Shown: positions 1 through 6,764 of the stretch, in pieces | Layout: each line of letters opens with the position of its first letter | How positions within the stretch are numbered: position 1 is the first letter of the stretch | Assembly: GCF_002530675.1 (NCBI RefSeq) | Contig: NZ_PCMX01000074.1 | Location: forward strand, 1-36,292 | Origin: Flavobacterium columnare NBRC 100251 = ATCC 23463 | GTDB lineage: Bacteria; Bacteroidota; Bacteroidia; Flavobacteriales; Flavobacteriaceae | DNA: 36,292 nucleotides | Direction: 5' to 3' | Translations under genes and position numbers: made by a program | Notes under the pieces: model-generated | Told to the model about the DNA's origin: nothing | Databases searched by the model: none | The model's input: only the letters and a program-made list of their open reading frames with translations

Positions 1-332
1 GCTTTAGTCATTCCTAAATTTGCCTTTGTAGAGTCTACGGCTAGATAAATAAAATATTCATTATTTTCTGAAATATCAATAATGTGAATCTGTGATTTCA
101 AATTAATCATAATATCTTCTATTGTTTCACCTAATCCTAATGCTTCAATGGCATTTAATTTAGCTTTTACTACTTCTAGGTTGTAAGCTGAGGCTAATTC
201 TGGGTCAAAATTAGGTTCTGCAGATAAAGTATAGTAAGATATTCCACTTTTTACTTCTGCAACGGCAACAGCTAAGAATCCAGGTACATTATCTTTAAGA
301 TCTTCTCCAAATTGTTTCAAAAAATCTGACAT
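1..332 (-). CDS. Roadblock/LC7-like small protein, copy A (3' end outside window)
   Basis: The ATG is at 330-332 and the frame runs off the left edge after about 110 codons, so the last ~14 residues are missing. The translation begins MSDFLKQFGEDLKDNVPG and is almost identical to three full-length 124-residue neighbours at 1116, 1659 and 2731. The layout (short N-terminal helix, VPGFLAVAVAEVKSG strand region, central helix with LASAYNLEVVKAKLNAI, then a strand and the AVDSTKANLGMTKA helix) resembles Roadblock/LC7 domains such as MglB. That family call rests on pattern recognition only. No partner GTPase gene is visible in the window. There is no signal peptide, so it should be cytoplasmic. 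Its function is not known. Confidence 0.85.
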   Translation of the reverse strand, partial: MSDFLKQFGEDLKDNVPGFLAVAVAEVKSGISYYTLSAEPNFDPELASAYNLEVVKAKLNAIEALGLGETIEDIMINLKSQIHIIDISENNEYFIYLAVDSTKANLGMTK

Positions 333-365
333 TTTAAATAAATATAAGGGGTTAAATTTCTAACA

Positions 366-373
366 CAAAGTTA
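366..373 (-). promoter_or_regulatory. -7 promoter box of copy A
   Basis: On the minus strand the box reads TAACTTTG, a perfect match to the Bacteroidota -7 consensus TAnnTTTG, 33 nt upstream of the ATG. No clear TTG stands at -33. The leader between box and gene resembles that of copy C. Confidence 0.6.
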
Positions 374-1068
374 TATAATATATGTTGTTTTTTATCTGTT
401 GGTTTTGTTAAAAAATAACATTAGGTGTTAATTTTTATTATTTCTAAATAAAGATTCTGCCTTGTACATACTTTGTGTTTTAGGAGAAGAAGGTTTTATA
501 AGAATAAAAAAATGTATTTTACTTGTAAGATTCCCTAGTGTTTGTTTTATAAAATCATTCATTTCAATGTTAAATAGTTGAAAAAAGTAGGGTAGGATAT
601 TTTTTATAGGTAGTACAAATAGGAACTGGTGATTTTAAACTTAAAATAAGTTAAGAGTTATAAAAAATGAAATACATATCGTTTTTAATAATACTATATA
701 AATAGGAATCTATATGAAGTAGGATGTTATAAAAAGTATTTTAAAACGATTGATTACATAAAGCTATTTTGTAAGAGCTAATAGGATAGATTATAGTTTG
801 CAACTATCAGATATTAATATTGTGTTTAAAATTATGACTGTTAAAAATAGAGTGTATTTTAAACCTTAGTAAAACTTTGATTGGATAAAAGCTTAAAGAA
901 AGATTTTGTAATGGCTATAAGGGATGAATTCGATTTCAGATTTTATATAAAAACTTTTTCGGCTATTTAAAAATAGAAATATAGAGTAAGTGTGCTGAAC
1001 GAAAAATAAGTTTTCTTTAGGGATTTAACATACGAATATGATTTTCGATCGTTTTTTTAATTTTATTT
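374..1068. other. Gene-free spacer between Roadblock-like copies A and B
   Basis: About 700 nt of AT-rich DNA without a credible reading frame. It holds the upstream palindrome of copy A at 429-452. I could not match the rest to any gene or to the other spacers of the array. Confidence 0.5.
429..452. repeat. Palindromic upstream element, unit 1
   Basis: This 24-bp stretch occurs exactly, in reverse complement, at 2134-2157. Each lies about 100 nt upstream of a Roadblock-like gene (copies A and C). The arms TAATTTTTATT and an AATAAA-type complement make it nearly palindromic, which explains why the two copies can face opposite ways. Confidence 0.6.
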
Positions 1069-1107
1069 CAATTTTAAAGCTGTCTAAAATAGACAGCTTT
1101 AAAATTG
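1069..1107 (-). terminator. Hairpin downstream of Roadblock-like copy B
   Basis: A perfect 18-bp stem with arms CAATTTTAAAGCTGTCTA and its complement closes on an AAA loop, 8 nt past the stop of copy B. The sequence after it on the minus strand is A-rich rather than U-rich, so termination is likely but not certain. Nothing on the plus strand needs it. Confidence 0.65.
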
Positions 1108-1115
1108 GGAGAATG

Positions 1116-1490
1116 TTACATTTTCTTTGTAATATCTTTTTTGTATTTGTTTAATAAAGCCTTAGTCATCCCTAAATTTGCTCTATTGGAGTCAACTGCT
1201 AGATAAATGAAATACTCGTTATTTTCAGAAATATCAATAATATGAATCTGAGACTTAAGGTTAATCATTATGTCTTCAATAGTTTCTTTTAACCCCAATG
1301 CGTTAATTGCATTTAATTGAGCTTTTACTACTTCTAGATTAAAAGCAGAAGCTAATTCAGGGTCAAAATTTGGATTAGCAGATAAGGTATAGTACGATAT
1401 TCCACTTTTAATTTCTGAAATTGCAACGGCTATAAATCCAGGAACATTGCTTTTTAGGTCTTCTCCAAATTGTTTTAAAAAATCGGACAT
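1116..1490 (-). CDS. Roadblock/LC7-like small protein, copy B
   Basis: This is a complete 124-residue protein starting ATG (MSDFLKQFGEDLKSNVPG) and ending in a lysine-rich tail (YKKDITKKM). The strongly conserved core is the segment IEDIMINLKSQIHIIDISEN followed by AVDSNRANLGMTKALLNKY. The NLG motif leading into a final helix is typical of Roadblock/LC7 folds, which act as dimeric GTPase regulators (for example MglB) or scaffolds. It has its own -7 box at 1524 and hairpin at 1069, so it looks monocistronic. Residues that differ between copies cluster at positions 9-16, around 38-40 and 59-71. The gene is clearly real because four copies stay intact; the family call is tentative. Confidence 0.88.
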   Translation of the reverse strand: MSDFLKQFGEDLKSNVPGFIAVAISEIKSGISYYTLSANPNFDPELASAFNLEVVKAQLNAINALGLKETIEDIMINLKSQIHIIDISENNEYFIYLAVDSNRANLGMTKALLNKYKKDITKKM

Positions 1491-1523
1491 AAATGAGGGT
1501 TTTAGAGTGTGAGTTTTATATTA

Positions 1524-1531
1524 CAAATATA
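1524..1531 (-). promoter_or_regulatory. -7 promoter box of copy B
   Basis: TATATTTG on the minus strand matches TAnnTTTG exactly and lies 33 nt upstream of the ATG, the same distance as in copies A and C. Confidence 0.6.
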
Positions 1532-1597
1532 CCTAAATATAAGTTTGTTTAAATTTTTTAGTTGTAGAAAGCTTTCTATAGATGTTTTTTAATTTTA

Positions 1598-1630
1598 ATA
1601 AAAAAGAAAAACCATCTGTATGAGATGGTT
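1598..1630 (-). terminator. Terminator of Roadblock-like copy C
   Basis: Stem AACCATCT/AGATGGTT with a 5-nt loop, followed on the minus strand by a U-rich tract (TTTTTCTTTTTT). It lies 28 nt past the copy C stop and is a good intrinsic terminator. Confidence 0.75.
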
Positions 1631-1658
1631 TATGGGAGAGGCTTTGATTTAAAGGATA

Positions 1659-2033
1659 TTACATTTTCTTTGTAATGTCTTTTTTGTATTTGTTTAATAA
1701 AGCTTTAGTCATTCCTAAATTTGCTCTATTAGAGTCAACCGCCAAATAAATGAAGTATTCATTATTTTCAGAAATATCAATAATATGTATTTGAGATTTC
1801 AGGTTGATCATGATATCCTCAATAGTTTCGTTTAATCCTAATGCGCTAATGGCATTTAATTTAGCTTTTACCACTTCTAGGTTAAAAGCAGAAGCTAGTT
1901 CTGGGTCAAAATTTGGGTCTGCAGACAATGTGTAATATGAAATTCCACTTTTAATTTCTGCAACCGCAACTGCTAAAAAGCCTGGGATATTGCTTTTTAA
2001 ATCATCTCCAAATTGTTTTAAAAAATCTGACAT
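1659..2033 (-). CDS. Roadblock/LC7-like small protein, copy C
   Basis: A complete 124-residue paralogue starting ATG (MSDFLKQFGDDLKSNIPG). It differs from copy B at only about ten positions, for example D10, I16, L20 and the ISALGLNE segment. Its leader between promoter box and ATG closely matches that of copy A, so the A/C duplication appears to have included upstream DNA. There is no signal peptide or membrane segment. Role unknown; if the Roadblock fold is right, different copies could form homo- or heterodimers. Confidence 0.88.
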   Translation of the reverse strand: MSDFLKQFGDDLKSNIPGFLAVAVAEIKSGISYYTLSADPNFDPELASAFNLEVVKAKLNAISALGLNETIEDIMINLKSQIHIIDISENNEYFIYLAVDSNRANLGMTKALLNKYKKDITKKM

Positions 2034-2065
2034 TTCAAATAAGTATTAAGGGTTAAATTTCAATA

Positions 2066-2073
2066 CAAATGTA
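2066..2073 (-). promoter_or_regulatory. -7 promoter box of copy C
   Basis: TACATTTG on the minus strand matches TAnnTTTG exactly, 32 nt upstream of the ATG. The palindromic element at 2134-2157 lies about 60 nt further upstream. Confidence 0.6.
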
Positions 2074-2133
2074 AATTAGAGAAGTGATTTTTTAGCGATT
2101 TTTATTGTAGAAAAAATTCTATAATTACTAATT

Positions 2134-2157
2134 TTTATTTAGAAATAATAAAAATTA
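2134..2157. repeat. Palindromic upstream element, unit 2
   Basis: Exact reverse complement of 429-452, about 100 nt upstream of copy C. With flanking bases (from about 2129) it forms arms TAATTTTTATT and AATAAAAATTA around a short loop. Confidence 0.6.
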
Positions 2158-2273
2158 CTTATCAGGTAATTAGACTGTTAATATAAATTTTGGAGATCTA
2201 TTGTTTGATTTTTTGCAATACCTTATGTCTTGATAGGAGCAATTTAAATAGTTGTTTTAATCCCAAATTTTGT

Positions 2274-2460
2274 GATGAATCTGAAAAGGGTAAAAAAGTT
2301 AAAATGACACAGGAATTTTTTACCCCAACTGTAGTTTTACCATATTGAGGATAAAAAAATGAAGTACTTTTTTTAGATTCGATGGCCTTTTTATCTATAC
2401 TAAATTTCTGAAATGTAATCTGAGTTTAATAAGATGTACTAAGAAGACATAAAGACTGTT
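2274..2460. repeat. Degenerate direct repeat, copy 1
   Basis: This stretch lines up with 3421-3595. Shared blocks are a GATGAAAAGGG-like start, then TTGAGGATAAAAAA, then a TTTTTAGATTC block, a TCTGxGTTTAA block and a final GATTGTTTT-like end. Read forward it gives DESEKGKKVKMTQEFF and, after a stop, EDKK, followed by several more stops. It looks like a decayed gene fragment or dispersed repeat, not a functional gene. Confidence 0.5.
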
Positions 2461-2597
2461 TTGGATTCATTGTTTTTATATCTTTTTTATAAATAGATCA
2501 AGGACATTAAGTTTTTTAGTTTAATTTTCACGCTTAGGATGCTTAAATTAGATGTTGTATTTTGTTGTGAAATTTGAAAAAGAAGAATTAATAAAAA

Positions 2598-2714
2598 GAG
2601 GTTGTCTGAAAAGTTATAAAACACATCATTTGGACCCAATAAGAGTTCGTTATACAGTCAATTATGGGTAAAGTGATAAATTAAACGATTTGTTTTGCTT
2701 TTTAGACAACCTTC
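2598..2714 (-). terminator. Long-loop inverted repeat downstream of Roadblock-like copy D
   Basis: The arms GAGGTTGTCTGAAAAG (2598) and CTTTTTAGACAACCTTC (2698) pair with two small imperfections across an 84-nt loop. On the minus strand the second arm is followed by CTCTTTTTATTAA, which suits an intrinsic terminator for the gene ending at 2731. The loop has its own small stem (ACCCA/TGGGT). The core resembles the AGGCTGTCC hairpins at 14054 and 28236, but those have normal loops. Confidence 0.5.
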
Positions 2715-2730
2715 TTAAAAAGGAAAAGTC

Positions 2731-3105
2731 TTACATCTTTTTTGTAATATCTTTTTTGTATTTGTTTAATAATGCTTTCGTCATACCTAAGTTCGCTTTT
2801 CTCGAATCAACGGCCAAGTATATAAAGTATTCATTGTTTTCAGAAATATCAATGATGTGTATTTGGCTGTTAAGATTGATCATAATATCTTCTATATGCT
2901 CATCAAGACCAAGTGCATTGATAGCATTTAACTTAGCTTTTACTACTTCTAAATTAAAAGCAGAGGCTAACTCTGGATCAAAATCTGGATTTGTTGATAA
3001 AGTGTAATACGATATTCCACTTTTAATTTCTGCTATTGCTACTGCAATTAAACCTGGGACGTTTTTTTTTAGGTCCTCACCGAATTGTTGTAAAAAATCT
3101 GACAT
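2731..3105 (-). CDS. Roadblock/LC7-like small protein, copy D
   Basis: A complete 124-residue paralogue starting ATG (MSDFLQQFGEDLKKNVPG). It is the most divergent of the four, with LGLDEHIEDI, NLNSQIHI and VDSRKANLG replacements, yet every position expected to be buried is kept. This gene is transcribed first in the direction of the array and lies nearest the tsf operon end, 558 nt away, with a terminator for tsf in between. Family and function as for the other copies: Roadblock/LC7-like by pattern, biological role unknown. Confidence 0.88.
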   Translation of the reverse strand: MSDFLQQFGEDLKKNVPGLIAVAIAEIKSGISYYTLSTNPDFDPELASAFNLEVVKAKLNAINALGLDEHIEDIMINLNSQIHIIDISENNEYFIYLAVDSRKANLGMTKALLNKYKKDITKKM

Positions 3106-3133
3106 AAGCGTGTGTTTTTGGTTAATATGATAC

Positions 3134-3141
3134 TAAAGTTA
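3134..3141 (-). promoter_or_regulatory. Weak -7 promoter box of copy D
   Basis: TAACTTTA on the minus strand is one base off TAnnTTTG, 28 nt upstream of the ATG. It is the weakest of the four array promoters by consensus. Confidence 0.4.
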
Positions 3142-3420
3142 GTGAAAAAAAAGCAGATTTAGAAATGAAATTTAAACAAAATTTATTTTTTATTTAATAT
3201 TGATTGTTTTCTTATTTGAGTTGAAGGTTTTCAGGCGTTTGTTATATCGTATTAATACTGAATTTGTAGGTGAAATATTTTACAAATCGCTTTATTTGTA
3301 GAGAATGAGCGATAAAGAGGGAGGGAATGGTATAGAGGAGAAGAGGATTCGCCTTGACCGTTGACTTGGTTTGCGTCTTATGTGGTATTTAGGTTTAATT
3401 TAGATTATGCGTTAGTGTAT

Positions 3421-3595
3421 GATGGAGATGAAAAGGGTGAAAAAGATAAAGAGGTGTGGATTTTTTTCTATATATGTGGTTTTGTTGAGGATAAAAAATA
3501 GAGTGCTTTTTAGATTCAAAGTTGTTTCCATCTGTAATAAGTTTCTAATGGGTAATCTGCGTTTAAAACTATAATATCAATTACAAGATTGTTTT
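3421..3595. repeat. Degenerate direct repeat, copy 2
   Basis: Homologous to 2274-2460 along its length with many substitutions. Both copies lie in spacers flanking copy D and both carry multiple stops in all frames. The rest of the 3142-3604 spacer shows nothing else I can name. Confidence 0.5.
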
Positions 3596-3604
3596 ACTAA
3601 AAAT

Positions 3605-3642
3605 TTATTTTATAAAAATAAAAAGCCCCAAAAAAGGGGCTT
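3605..3642 (-). terminator. Terminator of the rplM-rpsI-rpsB-tsf operon
   Basis: Stem AAGCCCC/GGGGCTT with a six-A loop (3623-3642), followed on the minus strand by TTTTATTTTTATAAAA. It lies 21 nt past the tsf stop and ends the operon. Confidence 0.9.
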
Positions 3643-3663
3643 ATATATATTGAGGTAATTGAA

Positions 3664-4488
3664 TTAGCCTAAAGCAACTCTCTTGAAACCTGTAACAGTT
3701 AAGCCAGCATCAGCTGTTTTAACGTACTGAGCAACGCTCATAGAGCTATCTTTGATAAAATCCTGATTTACTAAAGTATTGTCTTTGAAGAAACGGTTTA
3801 ATTTACCTTTGGCAATATTGTCTAACATTGCTTCTGGTTTACCTTCGGCTCTTAATTGATCTTTAGCAATTTCAATTTCTTTTTCGATTATAGCTGCATC
3901 AACACCTTCTTCATTTAAAGCAATAGGGTTCATAGCAGCAGCTTGCATAGAAACACTTTTAGCAACTTCTTCAGCACCTTCTACGTTTGCAGATAAAGCA
4001 GTTAAAGTAGCAATCTTATTCCCAGCGTGGATGTAAGAACCTATGAAAGCGCCTTCTAATCTTTCAAAAGAACCGATTTCTATTTTCTCACCAATTACAC
4101 CTGTTTGTTCAATTAATTTGTCAGCTACAGTAATACCACCAAAGTCAGAAGCTAGTAATTCTTCTTTTGTAGCATACGCTAAAGCTTGACTAGCTAAATC
4201 AGTAGCTAATTTTACGAAACCTTCGTTTTTACCTACGAAGTCAGTTTCGCAGTTTAATGTAATAACTACACCAACGGTTTTGTCTGCATTTACAGCAGCA
4301 ATAGCAGCTCCTTCAGTAGACTCTCTATCAGAACGGTTAGCAGCTACTTTTTGACCTTTTTTACGTAAGTTTTCAATTGCTAAATCGAAATCTCCGTTAG
4401 CTTCAGTCAATGCTTTTTTACAGTCCATCATTCCGGCACCTGTAATTTGTCTTAATTTATTTACGTCTGCAGCAGTGATTGTTGACAT
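3664..4488 (-). CDS. tsf: Elongation factor Ts
   Basis: A 274-residue protein, the usual length for EF-Ts. It is the guanine nucleotide exchange factor that recycles EF-Tu from GDP to GTP form during translation elongation in the cytoplasm. The N-terminal UBA-like domain carries the signature LRQITGAGMMDCKKAL (about residues 12-27), and the core has LNCETDFVGKNEGFVKLA (about 78-95). The ATG at 4486-4488 gives the family start MSTITAADVNKLR. It is the last gene of the rplM-rpsI-rpsB-tsf order, 136 nt after rpsB, with a large palindrome in the gap and a strong terminator downstream. Confidence 0.97.
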   Translation of the reverse strand: MSTITAADVNKLRQITGAGMMDCKKALTEANGDFDLAIENLRKKGQKVAANRSDRESTEGAAIAAVNADKTVGVVITLNCETDFVGKNEGFVKLATDLASQALAYATKEELLASDFGGITVADKLIEQTGVIGEKIEIGSFERLEGAFIGSYIHAGNKIATLTALSANVEGAEEVAKSVSMQAAAMNPIALNEEGVDAAIIEKEIEIAKDQLRAEGKPEAMLDNIAKGKLNRFFKDNTLVNQDFIKDSSMSVAQYVKTADAGLTVTGFKRVALG

Positions 4489-4531
4489 ACTATTTTATTT
4501 TGATTATTTTAATAATTTTAAAAAGTAAAAA

Positions 4532-4615
4532 ATTCCAATCGACTAATTCCAAATTCCAACGTTAATAAATTATCAATTTTGATGATTTTATGGAATTTGG
4601 AACTGCGATTGGAAT
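4532..4615. repeat. Large imperfect palindrome between rpsB and tsf
   Basis: The outer arms ATTCCAATCG (4532) and CGATTGGAAT (4606) and the inner arms TTCCAAATTCCA (4547) and TGGAATTTGGAA (4591) pair perfectly, separated by 5-nt and 3-nt bulges and a 32-nt loop. No U-run follows on the minus strand, so it is more likely an RNA processing or stability element, or a dispersed palindromic repeat, than a terminator. Confidence 0.65.
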
Positions 4616-4624
4616 CTAAAAATA

Positions 4625-5383
4625 TTATTTTTCAGAAGTTGTAGCTGCAGGAGCTGCTTTTGCTTCTTCAGTTGCTTCTACTTCTTTTTCTGAAGTTCTG
4701 TTTGATAAGCCTTCAGTGATAGCAGCAGTTACTAATGATAATACTTTATCAATAGATTTTGAAGCGTCATCATTTGCAGGGATAACATAATCAACTTGAC
4801 GAGGGTCAGAGTTGGTATCTACCATTGCAAATACTGGAATGTTTAATTTTTGAGCTTCTTTTACTGCGATGTGTTCAGCTTTGATATCAACTACAAATAA
4901 TGCAGCTGGTAATCTTGACATATCAGCGATAGAGCCTAAGTTTTTTTCTAACTTAGCACGTAAACGCTCGATTTGTAACTTTTCTTTTTTAGATAAAGTG
5001 TCAAATGTACCGTCTTTCTTCATTCTGTCGATAGAAGCCATTTTTTTAACAGCTTTACGAATTGTAACGAAGTTTGTTAACATACCACCTGGCCATCTTT
5101 CAGTGATGTAAGGCATGTTAGCCGCTTTAGCTTTTTCAGCTACGATATCTTTTGCTTGTTTTTTGGTAGCAACGAATAAAACTTTTCTACCAGATGCAGC
5201 AATTTTTTTTAAAGCTTCATTAGCTTCTTCAATTTTAGCTGCAGTTTTGTATAGGTTGATAATGTGGATACCATTACGCTCCATGTAGATGTAAGGAGCC
5301 ATGTTTGGATCCCACTTTCTAGTCATGTGTCCGAAATGAACACCTGCTTCTAGTAATTCTTTAACTTCTACTTTATTTGCCAT
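4625..5383 (-). CDS. rpsB: 30S ribosomal protein S2
   Basis: This 252-residue protein is a structural component of the small ribosomal subunit. Diagnostic S2 segments are LLEAGVHFGHMTRKWDPNM near residue 10, NGIHIINLYKT, VLFVATKKQAKDIV and RWPGGMLTNF (about 95-105), and IPVFAMVDTNSDP (about 180-193). The last ~20 residues are a low-complexity Glu/Ala/Thr tail (EKEVEATEEAKAAPA), a lineage-specific extension. The ATG is at 5381-5383. A GC-rich structured leader lies directly upstream, which fits S2 autoregulation as known for the rpsB-tsf unit of Escherichia coli; regulation here is inference. Confidence 0.97.
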   Translation of the reverse strand: MANKVEVKELLEAGVHFGHMTRKWDPNMAPYIYMERNGIHIINLYKTAAKIEEANEALKKIAASGRKVLFVATKKQAKDIVAEKAKAANMPYITERWPGGMLTNFVTIRKAVKKMASIDRMKKDGTFDTLSKKEKLQIERLRAKLEKNLGSIADMSRLPAALFVVDIKAEHIAVKEAQKLNIPVFAMVDTNSDPRQVDYVIPANDDASKSIDKVLSLVTAAITEGLSNRTSEKEVEATEEAKAAPAATTSEK

Positions 5384-5547
5384 TTTTAGAAATAGTTTAC
5401 GTTCTGTTGAATTAGCAATGTGTCTTTAAATTTAGATTAGAAAAAATAATTTTTATAACCTCAACCCATTTAGATGCTAAACTAATCTCCGGCCTCAGCA
5501 CGGAAAAGCAACATAACTTAGTTTTTTTTAATAAATAATAATAAATA
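5384..5547 (-). promoter_or_regulatory. Structured leader of rpsB (candidate S2-binding region)
   Basis: This 164-nt gap between rpsI and rpsB has no terminator-like U-run and no -7 box that I can defend. It contains an unusually GC-rich block. On the RNA strand, ACUAA (5518-5522) pairs with UUAGU (5481-5485) and, inside it, UUUCCG (5501-5506) pairs with CGGAGA (5486-5491) around a UGCUGAGGC loop; a further UUUAG-CAU-CUAAA hairpin follows at 5469-5481. The sequence suggests a protein-binding mRNA leader. Binding of S2 is inference by analogy. Confidence 0.45.
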
Positions 5548-5934
5548 TTAACGTTTAGAGAATTGGAATCTCTTACGAGCTTTCTTCTGACCGAATTTTT
5601 TACGCTCAACCATACGAGGATCACGAGTTAATAATCCTTCAGGTTTTAAGATAGCTCTGTTTCCTTCTCCTACTTCACACATAGCACGAGCAATAGCCAT
5701 ACGTACAGCTTCTGCCTGACCTGTTGTACCGCCACCATATACATTGATTTTTACGTCAAAGTTTGAAGCGTTTTCAGTCATTGCTAATGGTTGCATAACT
5801 TTGTACTGTAAAGTTGCAGTAGGGAAGTAAGTTTCAAATGCTTTTTTGTTTACAGTAATGTTTCCTGTACCTTCTGATACATAAATACGTGCCACAGCAC
5901 ATTTTCTTCTACCGATTTTGTGAATAACTCCCAT
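5548..5934 (-). CDS. rpsI: 30S ribosomal protein S9
   Basis: A 128-residue S9, a small-subunit protein whose C-terminal tail reaches the P-site tRNA. Family hallmarks are IGRRKCAVARIYVSEGTGNITVN near the start, GGGTTGQAEAVRMAIARAM in the middle, LLTRDPRMVERKKFGQKKAR towards the end and the basic terminus RKRFQFSKR. The ATG at 5932-5934 overlaps the rplM stop by one base (TAATG), so the two genes are very probably translationally coupled, as expected for the conserved L13-S9 pair. Confidence 0.97.
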   Translation of the reverse strand: MGVIHKIGRRKCAVARIYVSEGTGNITVNKKAFETYFPTATLQYKVMQPLAMTENASNFDVKINVYGGGTTGQAEAVRMAIARAMCEVGEGNRAILKPEGLLTRDPRMVERKKFGQKKARKRFQFSKR

Positions 5935-6389
5935 TACTTAAGATCGTTTAGATTAACGGTTTTAGGTGTTTGAGCCGCATGTTTGTGCTCTGAACCTACA
6001 TTTACACTCAAATTACGGAATAATTGAGCACCTAATTTGTTTTTAGGCAACATTCCTTTTACAGCTTTTTCTACTAATAATGCAGGGTTTTTTTGTTGCA
6101 TTACTTTAGCTGTTAATGTTCTTTGACCTCCTGGGTAACCTGTGTGACGAACATAAGTTTTGTCCTCTAACTTGTTACCTGTAAGGTTGATTTTTTCCGC
6201 GTTGATAATAATTACATTATCTCCACAGTCCACGTGTGGCGTATAACTTGGTTTGTACTTACCTCTTAAAAGCATAGCAACTTTTGAAGCAAGACGACCT
6301 AAGTTATGGCCTTCAGCGTCTACAACAATCCACTGTTTGTCTACAGTAGCTTTGTTTGCTGATACTGTCTTGTAGCTTAATGTGTTCAC
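5934..6389 (-). CDS. rplM: 50S ribosomal protein L13
   Basis: A 151-residue L13, an early-assembling large-subunit protein. Signatures are WIVVDAEGHNLGRLASKVA (about 21-39), YTPHVDCGDNVIIINA, KTYVRHTGYPGGQ and AVKGMLPKNKLGAQLFRNL. The start is a GTG at 6387-6389: no in-frame ATG is placed to give the conserved N-terminus MNTLSYKTVSANKATV. It is first in the operon and has a textbook promoter at 6436-6466 whose downstream bases match those of the tRNA promoters in this window. Confidence 0.96.
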   Translation of the reverse strand: MNTLSYKTVSANKATVDKQWIVVDAEGHNLGRLASKVAMLLRGKYKPSYTPHVDCGDNVIIINAEKINLTGNKLEDKTYVRHTGYPGGQRTLTAKVMQQKNPALLVEKAVKGMLPKNKLGAQLFRNLSVNVGSEHKHAAQTPKTVNLNDLK

Positions 6390-6435
6390 AATAATTACTT
6401 TTTAATTAAACATTCCATTCCCAATTAAGGGAGTG

Positions 6436-6466
6436 CAAAAGTACAATTATTTATTTATAAAGCAAA
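6436..6466 (-). promoter_or_regulatory. Promoter of the rplM-rpsI-rpsB-tsf operon
   Basis: On the minus strand TTTG (6463-6466), 19 nt, then TACTTTTG (6436-6443), a full match to the Bacteroidota consensus. The following bases are CACTCCC, nearly identical to CACTCGC after the three tRNA promoters. The ~45-nt leader contains a small CCC-TTAATT-GGG hairpin. Confidence 0.8.
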
Positions 6467-6677
6467 TAGGTTTAATGTTTTTCTTTTTTATTGCTTTTCA
6501 GGAGGTTAACTTTTTTGTTTTATTTAGAAGTGTTTGTAAGTAATTAGAGGCTTGTGTAGGTTTGTAGTTGTTATGCGTTTGTTTATTTGTTGATTATCAA
6601 GGGCTTTTCTTTGTTAGAATTAAGGGTGGATATTAATTTAAAAAAATGTTTTATAAGACGTTTGATTTGGAAGTATT

Positions 6678-6754
6678 TTAAAAAACAACAACAACTTTCA
6701 TTTGTATTAAAGAAGATTGTTTTTATTTTCAAAAAAATGAAAGTTGTTGTTGTT
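6678..6754 (-). terminator. Long perfect hairpin downstream of polA
   Basis: The arms at 6684-6703 and 6735-6754 are a perfect 20-bp inverted repeat built on four AAC/GTT triplets, with a 31-nt loop. On the minus strand the second arm runs into GTTTTTTAAAATA, giving a U-run. It starts 10 nt past the polA stop and is the likely polA terminator. Between it and the rplM promoter (6467-6677) I see nothing else. Confidence 0.75.
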
Positions 6755-6764
6755 AGTATACGAT

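Noticed and set aside
5412..5624. Small minus-strand frame across the rpsB leader and the rpsI end
   Set aside because: It is in another frame of rpsI and the structured leader, and resembles no protein.
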